Positions 48,730 to 57,928 of a stretch of 64,000 bases of DNA are shown piece after piece. Each line of letters opens with the position of its first letter. Within the stretch, counting starts at the first letter, position 1. The stretch comes from Streptomyces sp. HUAS 15-9 (lineage in GTDB: Bacteria; Actinomycetota; Actinomycetes; Streptomycetales; Streptomycetaceae): assembly GCF_025642155.1 (NCBI RefSeq), contig NZ_CP106798.1, positions 7,812,001-7,876,000 on the forward strand. Direction: 5' to 3'. The notes below the pieces were generated by a model. The model saw only the letters and a list, made by a program, of their open reading frames with translations, was not told the DNA's origin and searched no databases. The position numbers and the translations under genes were made by a program.

Positions 48730-50901
48730 TTGGACGCCAACGAGTCCCCGCGGCCCCGTCGGGCCGACGGGGTGTCCCGCCGGAGATTCATGGTCTACAC
48801 AGTGGCGGCGACCACGCTGACCGTCGCCGCCCCGCTCGGCTGCGACACACCGTCCGCGGAAGGCGCCGAACCCACCGCGGCGGACGCGCGCCGGGCCTCC
48901 GACGTCCTGGTGACCGGCACCGACGAGGAGATGCTGGTCCTGGAGGTCACCGCGGCGAACAGGATCGTCGTACGGCTGCCCCGCCTCGAGGTCGGCCAGG
49001 GCATCACCACCGCGGTCGCGATGATGATCGCCGAGGAGCTGGACGCCCGCCTGACCGATGTCTGCATTCCGCTCGCCGACGCCCGGGCCAAGGGCAACCA
49101 GTACACCGGTGGTTCGAGTTCGGTCAGTTCGCTGTACGGACCGGCCCGGCAGCTCGCCGCCACCGCACGCGCCAGACTGGTGACCGCTGCCGCCCGCCAG
49201 TGGCATCTGCCCGCGCGGCTGCTGCACACCCGGGACACCATGGTCGTCGCGCCGGACGGGCGCACCGCCACCTTCGGGTCACTCACCGCGAGCGCCGCGC
49301 GCATCCGCCGCCCGGCCGTGCCCGACCGGCCTAAGCCGGCTTCCCGGCACCGGGTGATCGGACGGCCGGCGAACCGGATCGACGCCCGGGACATCGTCAC
49401 CGGCCGGGCCGAGTACACGGGCGACCTGTCGGCGGCCGGAGCGAAGCCGACCGTGGTGGCCCGGCCGCCGACGGTCAGGGGGAAGCTCGTCTCGGTCGAC
49501 GCCGCCGCGGCCCGTGCCATGCCGGGGGTCCTCGCCGTGGTCAGGGCGGCCGGTGGTGTCGCCGTCGTCGCGGAGACCTTCCACCATGCCCTCAAGGCCC
49601 GGGACGCGTTGCGCGTCGCCTGGGCCCCGGGCCCGCTCGCCCCGCTCTCGGACGCGGGTATCCGCACCCGGCTCAAGGGCGCGGTGCCCCGGCTCTCCAC
49701 CCCGCCGCACGGATCGACGCAGGTCCAGGGCGAGTTCGAGTTCGCCTTCGTCAGCCATGCCCCGATGGAGGTGCTGACCGCGGTGGCCGACGTACGCGCC
49801 GACCACGCGGAGTTCTGGTTCTCCTCGCAGACACCGATGGACGCCCGGGACACACTGGCCGAGTTGCTCCGGCTGCCGAAGTCCAAGGTCCGGGTCCATG
49901 TGGTGCGCGGCGGCGGCTCGTTCGGGCGGCGGCTGAACTTCGACGCCGCGATCGAGGCGGCCCTGATCTCCAAGGCGGCCCGCCGCCCGGTGAAGCTGAT
50001 GTGGACCCGTAACGACGACATACGGCACGGCCGGATGCGCCCGGCCAGCCACCACCGGATCCGGGCCAGCGTCGCGCGCGGCCGGGTGGTGGCCTTCGAG
50101 CACGCGATGGCCTCGGTGGGGGAGTCGTCCCAGGGCAAGGGACTGACCGCGCAGGGTGGTGCGGTCCCCGCCGCGCTCGTCACCCGTCGTACGCCCGCGG
50201 CCGGACCGCTGCCCAGCGACAGCGGCCTGTACAACTTCGGCCGGGTGTCGGGGAATTCGGGCGGGATCGAGCTGCCGATACCGCTCGGGGCCTGGCGGTC
50301 GGTGGACTCCGGCACGATGCGGACCGCGGAGGAGGTCGTCGTCGACGAGGTCGCCCGCAGTCTGGGCAAGGACCCGGTCGCGTTCCGGCGCACCACGCTG
50401 CGGAGCAAGACCGTGAAGGCCGTGCTCGACAAGGTCGCGGCCGCCGGGCACTGGGGCCGCGCCATGCCGCCCGGCACGGCCCAGGGGGTGGCCGTCCACG
50501 AGGAGTACGGCTCCTGCGTGGCCTGTCTCGCCGAGATCGACGCCACCGACCCGAAGCATCCCAGGGTGACCAAGGTGGTGATGGCCGCCGACGTCGGGAC
50601 CGCCGTCAACCCGCGCGGTCTTCAGGCCCAGCTCATGGGTACCGCGATGGACGGGATCTCCACCGTCCTCCAGGCGGGTCTGCACATCGACCGGGGAGCC
50701 GTCCGCGAGGGCAGCTTCGCCGACTTCCGCTACGCCCGTCAGGCGCAGGCCCCGCTGCACTTCGAGGCGCACGTCATGCCCTCCCACCGGGAGCCGGGCG
50801 GGGCCGGTGAACTCGGCGTGCCGGCCGCTTCCGGCGCCGTCGCCAACGCCTACGCCCGGGCGACCGGCACCAAGCCCCGCCGCTTCCCCCTCGACTTCTG
50901 A
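48730..50901 (+). CDS. Molybdenum hydroxylase large subunit, isoquinoline-oxidoreductase-beta type
   Basis: A 723-aa xanthine-oxidase-superfamily molybdenum subunit. The twin-arginine signal SRRRFMVYTVAATTL ends in VAAPLGC, whose last residues form a lipobox (Cys near 39), so it may be a Tat-exported lipoprotein. Domain features include the duplicated cofactor-binding half, GGSFGRRLNFDAAIEAALIS, and the C-terminal GGAGELGVPAASGAVANAY with the catalytic Glu (GELG). The start is TTG 48730, supported by AGGAG 7 nt upstream. The 2Fe-2S partner follows 31 bp downstream. The substrate is an aldehyde or N-heterocycle, not determinable here. Confidence 0.88.
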   Translation: MDANESPRPRRADGVSRRRFMVYTVAATTLTVAAPLGCDTPSAEGAEPTAADARRASDVLVTGTDEEMLVLEVTAANRIVVRLPRLEVGQGITTAVAMMIAEELDARLTDVCIPLADARAKGNQYTGGSSSVSSLYGPARQLAATARARLVTAAARQWHLPARLLHTRDTMVVAPDGRTATFGSLTASAARIRRPAVPDRPKPASRHRVIGRPANRIDARDIVTGRAEYTGDLSAAGAKPTVVARPPTVRGKLVSVDAAAARAMPGVLAVVRAAGGVAVVAETFHHALKARDALRVAWAPGPLAPLSDAGIRTRLKGAVPRLSTPPHGSTQVQGEFEFAFVSHAPMEVLTAVADVRADHAEFWFSSQTPMDARDTLAELLRLPKSKVRVHVVRGGGSFGRRLNFDAAIEAALISKAARRPVKLMWTRNDDIRHGRMRPASHHRIRASVARGRVVAFEHAMASVGESSQGKGLTAQGGAVPAALVTRRTPAAGPLPSDSGLYNFGRVSGNSGGIELPIPLGAWRSVDSGTMRTAEEVVVDEVARSLGKDPVAFRRTTLRSKTVKAVLDKVAAAGHWGRAMPPGTAQGVAVHEEYGSCVACLAEIDATDPKHPRVTKVVMAADVGTAVNPRGLQAQLMGTAMDGISTVLQAGLHIDRGAVREGSFADFRYARQAQAPLHFEAHVMPSHREPGGAGELGVPAASGAVANAYARATGTKPRRFPLDF

Positions 50902-50932
50902 TCAGCCGTCGATCGACTCCGAGAAGGCTCCG

Positions 50933-51403
50933 ATGCGTTCGTACTCCTTCGTCCTCAACGGGAAACCGGTCACCGTGCAGGCACCTGCCGACATGCCGCT
51001 GCTGTGGGTGCTGCGCGACATGCTCGGGGTGACCGGCCCCAAGTACGGCTGCGGGGTGGGCGTCTGCCGCGCCTGCACCAGCCATCTCGACGGCGCGGAG
51101 ATCCAGCCCTGCGTCGTACCGGTCGCGGACTGCGCGGACCGCAGCGTCACCACGATCGAGGGCCTGGCCGACGGTGACACCCTCCACCCCGTGCAACAGG
51201 CCTGGATCGACTGCGACGTGGCGCAGTGCGGCTTCTGCCAGCCCGGCCAGATCATGGCCGCTGCGGCCCTGCTGAAGAAGACACCCCACCCGACGGACGA
51301 CGACATCGACCGCATCGAGAACGTCTGCCGCTGCGGCACGTACTTCCGGGTCCGAGAAGCGATCAAGAAGGCGTCGGGCGCCGGCCCCCGGAATGATCAC
51401 TGA
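50933..51403 (+). CDS. [2Fe-2S] small subunit of the molybdenum hydroxylase
   Basis: A 156-aa IorA/CoxS-like subunit. The plant-type ferredoxin cluster is CGVGVCRAC with a distal Cys (IQPCVVPV); the second cluster is built from CGFCQPGQ and CRCGTYFRVREAI. It has no signal peptide, so it would be exported by hitch-hiking with the Tat-targeted large subunit. ATG 50933 has AGAAGG upstream. No FAD or cytochrome subunit is adjacent; the final electron acceptor is unknown. Confidence 0.9.
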   Translation: MRSYSFVLNGKPVTVQAPADMPLLWVLRDMLGVTGPKYGCGVGVCRACTSHLDGAEIQPCVVPVADCADRSVTTIEGLADGDTLHPVQQAWIDCDVAQCGFCQPGQIMAAAALLKKTPHPTDDDIDRIENVCRCGTYFRVREAIKKASGAGPRNDH

Positions 51404-51647
51404 CCCTCCGGATGATCGGGCGGCGCGGCTGGTCAGGCGTGAAGCCCGGCCGGTGTGCCCAGGTTCCGCGACGGGGCGGAGCTGTGCCCGCTGCCGCGGT
51501 GGCCGGTTCGGACGTATCAGGAGCTGTGTGCCGCGAGGCCACCGCTAGCGCCCGGATCGAGGACCGCTGAAGGACCTTGGCCCAGTCCGCGCTTCAAGTC
51601 CTAACCTCGCTCTTGTCGTTGAGGGCCTGGGCGAAGCGGAGACGGAC

Positions 51648-52529
51648 ATGCGGGTGGGCGTGCACATCAACCGGTTCAACCATTCCGAGGGCGCTCCCGC
51701 GCTCGCCGCCGAACTGGCCGCGGCGGGCAGCGCGGCCGAGGCGGCGGGCGTGAGCTGGCTCTCGGTGATGGACCACTACTTCCAGATGGAGATCAACGGC
51801 GGCGCCGAGGACCCCATGCTGGAGGCCTACTCGACCCTGGGCTACCTCGCGGGCCAGACCTCGACCGTCCGTCTCGGCGCGCTGGTCACCGGTGTGACGT
51901 ACCGTCACCCCGGCCTGCTCGCCAAGATCGTCACCACCCTCGACGTCCTGTCCGGCGGCCGGGCCACGCTGGGCATCGGAGCGGCTTGGTACGACCGTGA
52001 GCACCACGGGCTGGGCGTGCCGTACCCGCCGCTCGCGGAGCGGTTCGAGCGGCTGGAGGAGACCCTGCGCATCTGCCTGCAGATGTGGGACCCGGAGAAC
52101 AACGGGCCGTTCGAGGGGGAGTACTACCGGCTCGCCGAGACGCTGTGCGTGCCGGGCCCGGTCAGCGCCCCGCACCCGGAGATCATGATCGGCGGCACGG
52201 GAGAGAAGAAGACGCTGCGTCTGGTCGCCCAGTACGCGGACGCCTGCAATCTGATCGCCACGTCCCCGGAGCAGCTGCGCCACAAGCTCGACGTGCTGCG
52301 CGGGCACTGCGACGCCCTCGGCCGTGACTACGACGCGATCCGCAAGACCATCGGCTACATGGGCGAGTCGGCCACCGCCGAGGACCTCGACGCGTTCCTG
52401 ACCGACATCGGCGGCTACACCAAGCTCGGCATCGACACCGTCGTCCTCTTCCCGTTCCTGGGTGAGCCCGCCGGATGGATCGAGCGCTTCGCCGCCCCGG
52501 TGGTCGAGCGGCTGGCCGAGCTGGATTGA
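51648..52529 (+). CDS. F420-dependent LLM-class oxidoreductase
   Basis: A 293-aa TIM-barrel enzyme of the luciferase-like superfamily, F420 type. Features: MRVGVHINRFNHSEG, WLSVMDHYFQMEING, RLGALVTGVTYRHPGLLAKI, and RATLGIGAAWYDREHHGLG, all typical of TIGR03560-like F420 enzymes. The reaction is unknown. GGAGACGGAC precedes ATG 51648. The 244 bp upstream contain no evident gene. A perfect 16-bp terminator follows. Confidence 0.85.
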   Translation: MRVGVHINRFNHSEGAPALAAELAAAGSAAEAAGVSWLSVMDHYFQMEINGGAEDPMLEAYSTLGYLAGQTSTVRLGALVTGVTYRHPGLLAKIVTTLDVLSGGRATLGIGAAWYDREHHGLGVPYPPLAERFERLEETLRICLQMWDPENNGPFEGEYYRLAETLCVPGPVSAPHPEIMIGGTGEKKTLRLVAQYADACNLIATSPEQLRHKLDVLRGHCDALGRDYDAIRKTIGYMGESATAEDLDAFLTDIGGYTKLGIDTVVLFPFLGEPAGWIERFAAPVVERLAELD

Positions 52530-52539
52530 GGGGGATGCG

Positions 52540-52574
52540 GCAGGGGCCGGAGCTCTGGGAGCTCCGGCCCCTGC
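52540..52574. terminator. Bidirectional terminator
   Basis: GCAGGGGCCGGAGCTC (52540-52555) and GAGCTCCGGCCCCTGC (52559-52574) form a perfect 16-bp stem with a 3-nt loop between the convergent F420-enzyme and FMN-reductase genes. Confidence 0.85.
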
Positions 52575-52594
52575 GGGACTCGCGACGGCCCGGC

Positions 52595-53152
52595 TCAGGC
52601 AGCCGCGCCCACGTTGCCGTGCAGCCGCGCCACGACGTCGGTCAGCGCGGCGGCGACCTCGGCGTCATCGGCCGGGTGGGTCTCGGCGAAGCGGGTCAGC
52701 GAGCCGGGGATGGACAGCTTGACGTCCTCGAGGACCTTGCCGCCGGCGATGCCCACGGCCTTGCGGGCCTCGTCCTGGGCCCACACACCGCCGTACTGGC
52801 CGAGGGCGGTGCCGACCACGGCGACCGGCTTGCCCCCGAAGGCGCCGGCGCCGTACGGGCGGGACAGCCAGTCGATGGCGTTCTTCAGCACCGCCGGGAT
52901 GGTGCCGTTGTACTCGGGGGAGAAGAGCAGGAACGCGTCGGCGGCCCGAGCGGCCTCACGCAGCTTGACGGCGGCCTCGGGGACGTTGCCCTCGACGTCG
53001 ATGTCCTCGTTGTAGAAGGGGATGTCGGCCAGGCCCTCGAACAGAGCGATCTCGGCGCCCTCGGGAGCGTGCTTGACGGCGGCTTCGGCGAGCCGGCGGT
53101 TGGTCGAACCGGCGCGAAGGCTGCCGACGAGCGCGAGGATACGGACGGACAT
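52595..53152 (-). CDS. NADPH-dependent FMN reductase
   Basis: A 185-aa flavodoxin-fold reductase. The phosphate-binding loop GSLRAGSTNRRLAEAA is near residues 10-25, and SPEYNGTIPAVLKNAIDWLSR is the classic FMN-reductase signature. It may provide reduced flavin for the nearby luciferase-like enzymes or reduce quinones. It is divergent from a TetR gene, with two identical-core operators between, so it is probably the regulated target. Confidence 0.92.
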   Translation of the reverse strand: MSVRILALVGSLRAGSTNRRLAEAAVKHAPEGAEIALFEGLADIPFYNEDIDVEGNVPEAAVKLREAARAADAFLLFSPEYNGTIPAVLKNAIDWLSRPYGAGAFGGKPVAVVGTALGQYGGVWAQDEARKAVGIAGGKVLEDVKLSIPGSLTRFAETHPADDAEVAAALTDVVARLHGNVGAAA

Positions 53153-53191
53153 GGGGAACTCCAGGGGGCTGAAACGGTGCGGTCACGATCC

Positions 53192-53239
53192 GGACCGGGG
53201 TCCGCTTATCGTTGTAACACCATAACCGGACCACGGTCC
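53192..53239. promoter_or_regulatory. Two TetR-type operators
   Basis: GGACC-n2-GGTCC occurs twice, at 53192-53203 and 53228-53239, 36 bp apart start to start, between the FMN-reductase and tetR starts. The second has an extended palindrome ACYGGACC-like flank. Confidence 0.65.
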
Positions 53240-53270
53240 AGTTTTCTTCCCGGTGCTTTACGCTGTCTCC

Positions 53271-53933
53271 ATGTCCAGCGCTCCGCCGCCCTTCCCGAAG
53301 CCCCAGGAGCCCTTCGACGCGCCTCGGCTTCTGGAGGTCGGCTTGGGGCCCGATGAGCCGTGCCTGCGCGCCGACGCGGCCCGCAACCGCGCCCGGCTGC
53401 TGGAGGCCGCGGCCCGGCTGATCGCCGAGCACGGGGTGGCCGGGGTCACGATGGAGGCGGTGGCCGCGGCCGCCGCGGTGGGCAAGGGGACCGTCTTCCG
53501 GCGCTTCGGCGACCGCACCGGCCTGCTGACGGCGCTGCTCGACCACTCGTCGCGGCAACTGCAGGCCGACTTCCTCGGCGGCCCGCCGCCGCTGGGCCCC
53601 GGGGCGCCGCCCGTCGAGCGACTGCGCGCGTTCGGCATCGCGGTGCTGTACCGCGCGGAGGAACAGCTGGACCTGCAACTGGCCGCCCAGCCGGAGCCGA
53701 CCCGCCGCTTCTCCCACCCCTCGGTGCAGGCGCTGCGCACACACGTCACGATGCTGCTGCGGCAGATCCTGCCCGACGCCGACTGCGAGCTCCTCGCACA
53801 GACGCTGCTGGCGTATCTCGACCCGGCCCTGATCAACCATCTGACCAGGCAGTGCCAGATGCCCATGGAGCGGCTGGAGGCCGGCTGGACCGACCTCGTC
53901 GCCCGGGTGACCGGTACGGAACCACCCGCCTGA
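53271..53933 (+). CDS. TetR-family repressor
   Basis: A 220-aa regulator. The helix-turn-helix lies at about 45-90 (ARLLEAAARLIAEHGVAGVT, then VGKGTVFRRFGDRTGLL), after an unusually long 35-residue Pro-rich N terminus. The C-terminal ligand domain has no recognisable specificity. ATG 53271 has TACGCT 6 nt upstream and no clear ribosome-binding site, so it may be leaderless. It is divergent from the FMN reductase with paired operators between, implying autoregulation. Confidence 0.9.
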   Translation: MSSAPPPFPKPQEPFDAPRLLEVGLGPDEPCLRADAARNRARLLEAAARLIAEHGVAGVTMEAVAAAAAVGKGTVFRRFGDRTGLLTALLDHSSRQLQADFLGGPPPLGPGAPPVERLRAFGIAVLYRAEEQLDLQLAAQPEPTRRFSHPSVQALRTHVTMLLRQILPDADCELLAQTLLAYLDPALINHLTRQCQMPMERLEAGWTDLVARVTGTEPPA

Positions 53934-54081
53934 CCCCGAACAGCCGCTCCTCGTAGGCGGCCGGCGCGGCGGCAGAGCTGCCGGGCACCTGTGCCCGTTG
54001 TGCGCCCGCTCTGGTGCAATCGTGAATGACGTTCCCCCGCCGCGACCGTCGCTCGGCGCTTCTGCCAAGATGCGGTACGTC

Positions 54082-55116
54082 ATGGTGCAGATACCGAACA
54101 CGCCCTCGTCCGCGTCGCCCGCACCGCGCTCCGTCCCCACGAGCGCCGATGTGGCCCGCCTGGCCGGCGTCTCGCGCGCGACCGTCTCCTACGTCCTCAA
54201 CAACACCAGTGCCGTACGGATCAGCGAGCCCACGCGCCGCCGCGTCCACGAGGCCGCGAAGGAACTCGGGTACGTGCCGCACGCGGCCGCCCGCAGCCTG
54301 CGCGCCGGGCACAGCCGTATGGTCCTGATGCCCGCCCCGGCCATCCCGGTGGGCCCGCTCTACGGCCAGTTCCTCAACGAACTCCAGTGGGCACTCGGCC
54401 GCCTCGACTACACGGTCGTCCAGTACGGCACCGCAGGACTGCAGGGCGACGAAGCCGCCCGCGCCTGGGCCGAGTTGCGGCCGGTCGCCGTCCTGGTGCC
54501 CGGCACCGGACTCGGCCCCCAGGGAGTCGCCGTCCTCAAACGCGCCGGCGCCCGCGCGGTGGTCACCCTCGGCCCCGAGGGCGTCGAGGGCGCCCACGCC
54601 CTGCTGATGGACCACGACGGCGTCGGCCACTGTGCCGGCGCCCATCTGTATGCCCGTGGCAGGCGCCGCATCGGCGTGGTCGTCCCCGAGGAACCCGGCC
54701 TGGAGGCCTTCTCCCGGCCCCGCCTCAAGGGCCTGCGCGAGGCCCTGCACGGCACGGACGCCACGGTGACCGAGCTGCCCCTCGCCTACGACGAACGGGC
54801 CGCCGCCGAACTCGCCGCCCGCTGGCGGGACTTCGACCTGGACGCGGTGTTCGCCTACAACGACGAGTACGCGATGCTCCTGATGCGCGCCCTGCAGGAC
54901 GAGGACGTCCGCATACCCGAGGACACCGCCATGATCGGTGCCGACGACCTGATGCTGGGGCGGCTGCTGCGGCCCCGGCTCAGCACGGTCCACATCGAAC
55001 TGCCGTCCGGCCGCGACCTGGCTGAACTGGTCGACCGCGCGGTACGCAACCCCGGCGCGGCACCCGAGACGCACAAGGTCCTGGGCGCGTCGATGGTCCC
55101 CCGGGACTCCAGCTGA
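54082..55116 (+). CDS. LacI-family regulator
   Basis: A 344-aa regulator. The LacI helix-turn-helix and hinge are clear: TSADVARLAGVSRATVSYVL, then RRRVHEAAKELGYVPHAAARSLR. A periplasmic-binding-like effector domain follows from about residue 75. The start is uncertain: ATG 54082 gives MVQIPNTPSS, ATG 54070 adds four residues, and neither has a strong ribosome-binding site. No sugar-metabolism genes are adjacent, so the target is unknown. Confidence 0.87.
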   Translation: MVQIPNTPSSASPAPRSVPTSADVARLAGVSRATVSYVLNNTSAVRISEPTRRRVHEAAKELGYVPHAAARSLRAGHSRMVLMPAPAIPVGPLYGQFLNELQWALGRLDYTVVQYGTAGLQGDEAARAWAELRPVAVLVPGTGLGPQGVAVLKRAGARAVVTLGPEGVEGAHALLMDHDGVGHCAGAHLYARGRRRIGVVVPEEPGLEAFSRPRLKGLREALHGTDATVTELPLAYDERAAAELAARWRDFDLDAVFAYNDEYAMLLMRALQDEDVRIPEDTAMIGADDLMLGRLLRPRLSTVHIELPSGRDLAELVDRAVRNPGAAPETHKVLGASMVPRDSS

Positions 55117-55158
55117 CGGCTGCCGCCGACGTGCCCCTGACGGGCGCCGTACCGCTCC

Positions 55159-55187
55159 CGGCCGTACCCCTCCCAGGGGCACGGCCG
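55159..55187. terminator. Hairpin between lacI-type gene and thioredoxin gene
   Basis: CGGCCGT-A-CCCCT and AGGGG-C-ACGGCCG pair with one mismatch around a CCC loop, between convergent genes. Confidence 0.65.
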
Positions 55188-55204
55188 TTCCCGGGAAGCG
55201 CGGG

Positions 55205-55585
<381 letters not shown>

Positions 55586-55629
55586 GCGTGATCCCTACTT
55601 CCTGCTGCGGGGGGCGAAACCGTCCGCAC

Positions 55630-55655
55630 AACACGGCGGCCCGGGTACCTATTCC
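55630..55655 (-). promoter_or_regulatory. SigR-type promoter of the thioredoxin gene
   Basis: The minus strand reads GGAAT (55655-55651), an 18-nt spacer and GTT (55632-55630), an exact match to the GGAAT-N18-GTT consensus of the thiol-oxidative-stress sigma factor SigR. It lies 45 nt upstream of ATG 55585. Confidence 0.65.
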
Positions 55656-55705
55656 GCGCGCTTACCCATGTGGCCACCGCGCACACCACCCACCAGACTG
55701 ACCCC

Positions 55706-57136
55706 ATGACGGAAACGGAATCCATCGCGTACGACGTCGTGGTGCTCGGGGCCGGACCCGTGGGGGAGAACGTGGCCGACCGCACCCGCGCGGCCGGACT
55801 GTCCACCGCGGTCGTGGAGAGCGAGCTGGTCGGCGGCGAATGCTCGTACTGGGCGTGCATGCCCAGCAAGGCCCTGCTGCGCCCGGTCATCGCCCGCGCC
55901 GACGCCCGCCGCCTGCCCGGCCTGAGCCAGGCCGCCCAGGGCCCCCTCGACACGGCCGCCGTCCTGGCCCGACGCAACGAATACACCTCGCACTGGAAGG
56001 ACGACGGCCAGGTGGGCTGGCTGGACGGCATCGGCGCCGACCTGCACCGCGGCCACGGCCGCCTCGCCGGACCCCGCACGGTCACCGTGACCGGCCCCGA
56101 CGGCGTGACGAGGACGCTCACCGCGCGGCACGCCGTCGCCGTCTGCACCGGCACCCGCGCCCAGCTGCCCGGCCTGCCCGAGCTCGCCGAGGTGAAGCCC
56201 TGGACCAGCCGCGAGGCCACCGCCGCGCAGGCCGCCCCCGGCCGGCTGATCGTGGTGGGCGGCGGTGTGGTCGCCACCGAGATGGCCACCGCCTGGCAGG
56301 CCCTCGGATCCCGGGTCAGCCTGCTGGTCCGCGGCAAGGGCCTGCTGTCCCGCATGGAGCCCTTCGCCGGGGAACTGGTCGCCGAGTCCCTCACCGAGGC
56401 CGGCGCCGAGATCCGCACCGGCACCTCCGTGCAGTCCGTGACCAGGCAGAACGGCACCGTCGTGGCGATCACCGACGCCGGCGACCGCATCGAGGCCGAC
56501 GAGATCCTCTTCGCCACCGGCCGCGCCCCGCGCACCGACGACATCGGCCTCGACACGATCGGCCTGGAACCCGGCTCCTGGCTGCCGGTCGACGACAGCC
56601 TCCGCGTCACCGGCAGCGACTGGCTCTACGCGGTCGGCGACGTCAACCACCGCGCCCTGCTCACCCACCAGGGCAAGTACCAGGCCCGCATCGCGGGCGC
56701 CGTGATCGCTGCCCGCGCCTTGCGAGTCCCGATCCTGGAGACGGACCCCTGGGGCGCCCACGTCGCCACCGCCGACCACCACGCCGTACCGCAGGTCGTC
56801 TTCACCGACCCCGAGGCCGCCGCCGTGGGCCTCTCCCTGGCGGAGGCGGAACAGGCCGGACACCGTGTCCGCGCCGTCGACGTCGAGTTCTCCTCGGTGG
56901 CCGGAGCAGGCCTGTACGCCGACGGCTACCGCGGCCGCGCCCGCATGATCGTCGACCTGGACGAAGAGATCCTGCGCGGCGTCACCTTCGTGGGCCCGGG
57001 AGTCGGCGAGCTGATCCACTCGGCGACGATCGCGGTCGCCGGCCGGGTCCCGGTCGACCGCCTGTGGCATGCGGTGCCGTCGTATCCGACGATCAGCGAG
57101 GTGTGGCTGCGGTTGCTGGAGGCGTACCGGGGCTAG
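55706..57136 (+). CDS. FAD-dependent disulfide oxidoreductase, class I
   Basis: A 476-aa dihydrolipoamide-dehydrogenase/mercuric-reductase-like flavoprotein. The FAD motif is VVLGAGPVGENVA (about 10-22), the redox-active disulfide is ECSYWACMPSKALLRP (CX4C), the NAD(P) motif is LIVVGGGVVATEMA, and the second FAD loop is LYAVGDVNHRALLTHQGKY. The C-terminal interface has HAVPSYPTISEVW, with the active-site His in the family position. The disulfide substrate is unknown. ATG 55706 is preferred to GTG 55670; CAGACT just upstream may be a leaderless -10. Confidence 0.9.
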   Translation: MTETESIAYDVVVLGAGPVGENVADRTRAAGLSTAVVESELVGGECSYWACMPSKALLRPVIARADARRLPGLSQAAQGPLDTAAVLARRNEYTSHWKDDGQVGWLDGIGADLHRGHGRLAGPRTVTVTGPDGVTRTLTARHAVAVCTGTRAQLPGLPELAEVKPWTSREATAAQAAPGRLIVVGGGVVATEMATAWQALGSRVSLLVRGKGLLSRMEPFAGELVAESLTEAGAEIRTGTSVQSVTRQNGTVVAITDAGDRIEADEILFATGRAPRTDDIGLDTIGLEPGSWLPVDDSLRVTGSDWLYAVGDVNHRALLTHQGKYQARIAGAVIAARALRVPILETDPWGAHVATADHHAVPQVVFTDPEAAAVGLSLAEAEQAGHRVRAVDVEFSSVAGAGLYADGYRGRARMIVDLDEEILRGVTFVGPGVGELIHSATIAVAGRVPVDRLWHAVPSYPTISEVWLRLLEAYRG

Positions 57137-57180
57137 GGGGGTGTCGTTCGGATCATCCCGGCGTCGCGGGCCCTGCCGGT

Positions 57181-57834
57181 TCACGGCAGCCGGAAGCCCA
57201 GCTCCTCGGCCGCCCTTCGCGGTGTCGGCTGCGTCCACCGCTCCGCCATCGCCTCGTTCGAGGACAGCGAGCGGAGTTCCGCGCGGTCGAGGTAGAGCAT
57301 GCCGTCGAGGTGGTCCGTCTCGTGCTGGACGATCCGGGCGGGCCAGCCGGTGAAGAGCTCGTCGAGTGTGCGGCCGTGCTCGTCCTGGGCGCGAAGCCGC
57401 ACCTCGGCGTGCCGGGCCACCACCGCCTGCCAGCCCGGGACGCTCAGGCAGCCCTCGAAGAACGCCGCCCTGGCGGTGCCGACCGGCTGGTACGACGGGT
57501 TGACCAGGACGCGGAACGGCTGCGGCACCCGGCCCCGGGCCAGCCGTACCTCTTCCGGTACCGACGCCGGATCCTCGATGACCGCGATCCGCAGTTCCAC
57601 GCCGACCTGCGGCGCGGCTAGCCCGACGCCCGGGGCCGCGTTCATGGTGATGCGCAGGGCCTCGACGAAGCGCGTCAGCAGGGCGGGCTCCAACTGCCCG
57701 TCGAACGGCTCGGTGTCGCGCCTCAGCACCGGGTCGCCGGCCGCGACGATGGGCAACGGACCGTCAGCGGTGAGGAGTTGCTCGACCCGCTCGGCGAGGG
57801 GCGCACGAGGGGCATGGTCATGGGGAGTCGGCAT
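57181..57834 (-). CDS. def: Peptide deformylase
   Basis: Removes the N-formyl group from new proteins; 217 aa. All three deformylase motifs are present: GVGLAAPQVG, EGCLSVPGW, and HETDHLDGMLYLD (HExxH metal site). ATG 57834 gives MPTPHDHAP; an upstream ATG adds seven residues. Streptomycetes carry several def genes, so this may be a paralogue rather than the essential copy. The upstream hairpin separates it from the TPR gene. Confidence 0.95.
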   Translation of the reverse strand: MPTPHDHAPRAPLAERVEQLLTADGPLPIVAAGDPVLRRDTEPFDGQLEPALLTRFVEALRITMNAAPGVGLAAPQVGVELRIAVIEDPASVPEEVRLARGRVPQPFRVLVNPSYQPVGTARAAFFEGCLSVPGWQAVVARHAEVRLRAQDEHGRTLDELFTGWPARIVQHETDHLDGMLYLDRAELRSLSSNEAMAERWTQPTPRRAAEELGFRLP

Positions 57835-57873
57835 CGCGTCAGCATGACACGACACTGCGCCCTGTCCGGACCA

Positions 57874-57912
57874 ACGGGGGCCCGGTTCCTGGTCGGTGAA
57901 CCGGGCCCCCGT
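57874..57912 (-). terminator. Terminator of the MarR-TPR gene group
   Basis: ACGGGGGCCCGGTTC (57874-57888) and GAACCGGGCCCCCGT (57898-57912) form a perfect 15-bp stem with a 9-nt loop, just after the TPR gene stop on the minus strand. Confidence 0.85.
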
Positions 57913-57928
57913 GTACCGGGTGCCGTTC

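Noticed and set aside
44446-49227. 1,593-codon antisense frame opposite the nitrate reductase fusion
   Set aside because: Low-complexity Gly/Val/Arg composition without motifs; the + strand protein has all cofactor motifs.
55649-57238. 529-codon antisense frame opposite the disulfide oxidoreductase
   Set aside because: Gly/Ala/Val-rich shadow with no domain; the sense gene has FAD, CX4C and NAD motifs.
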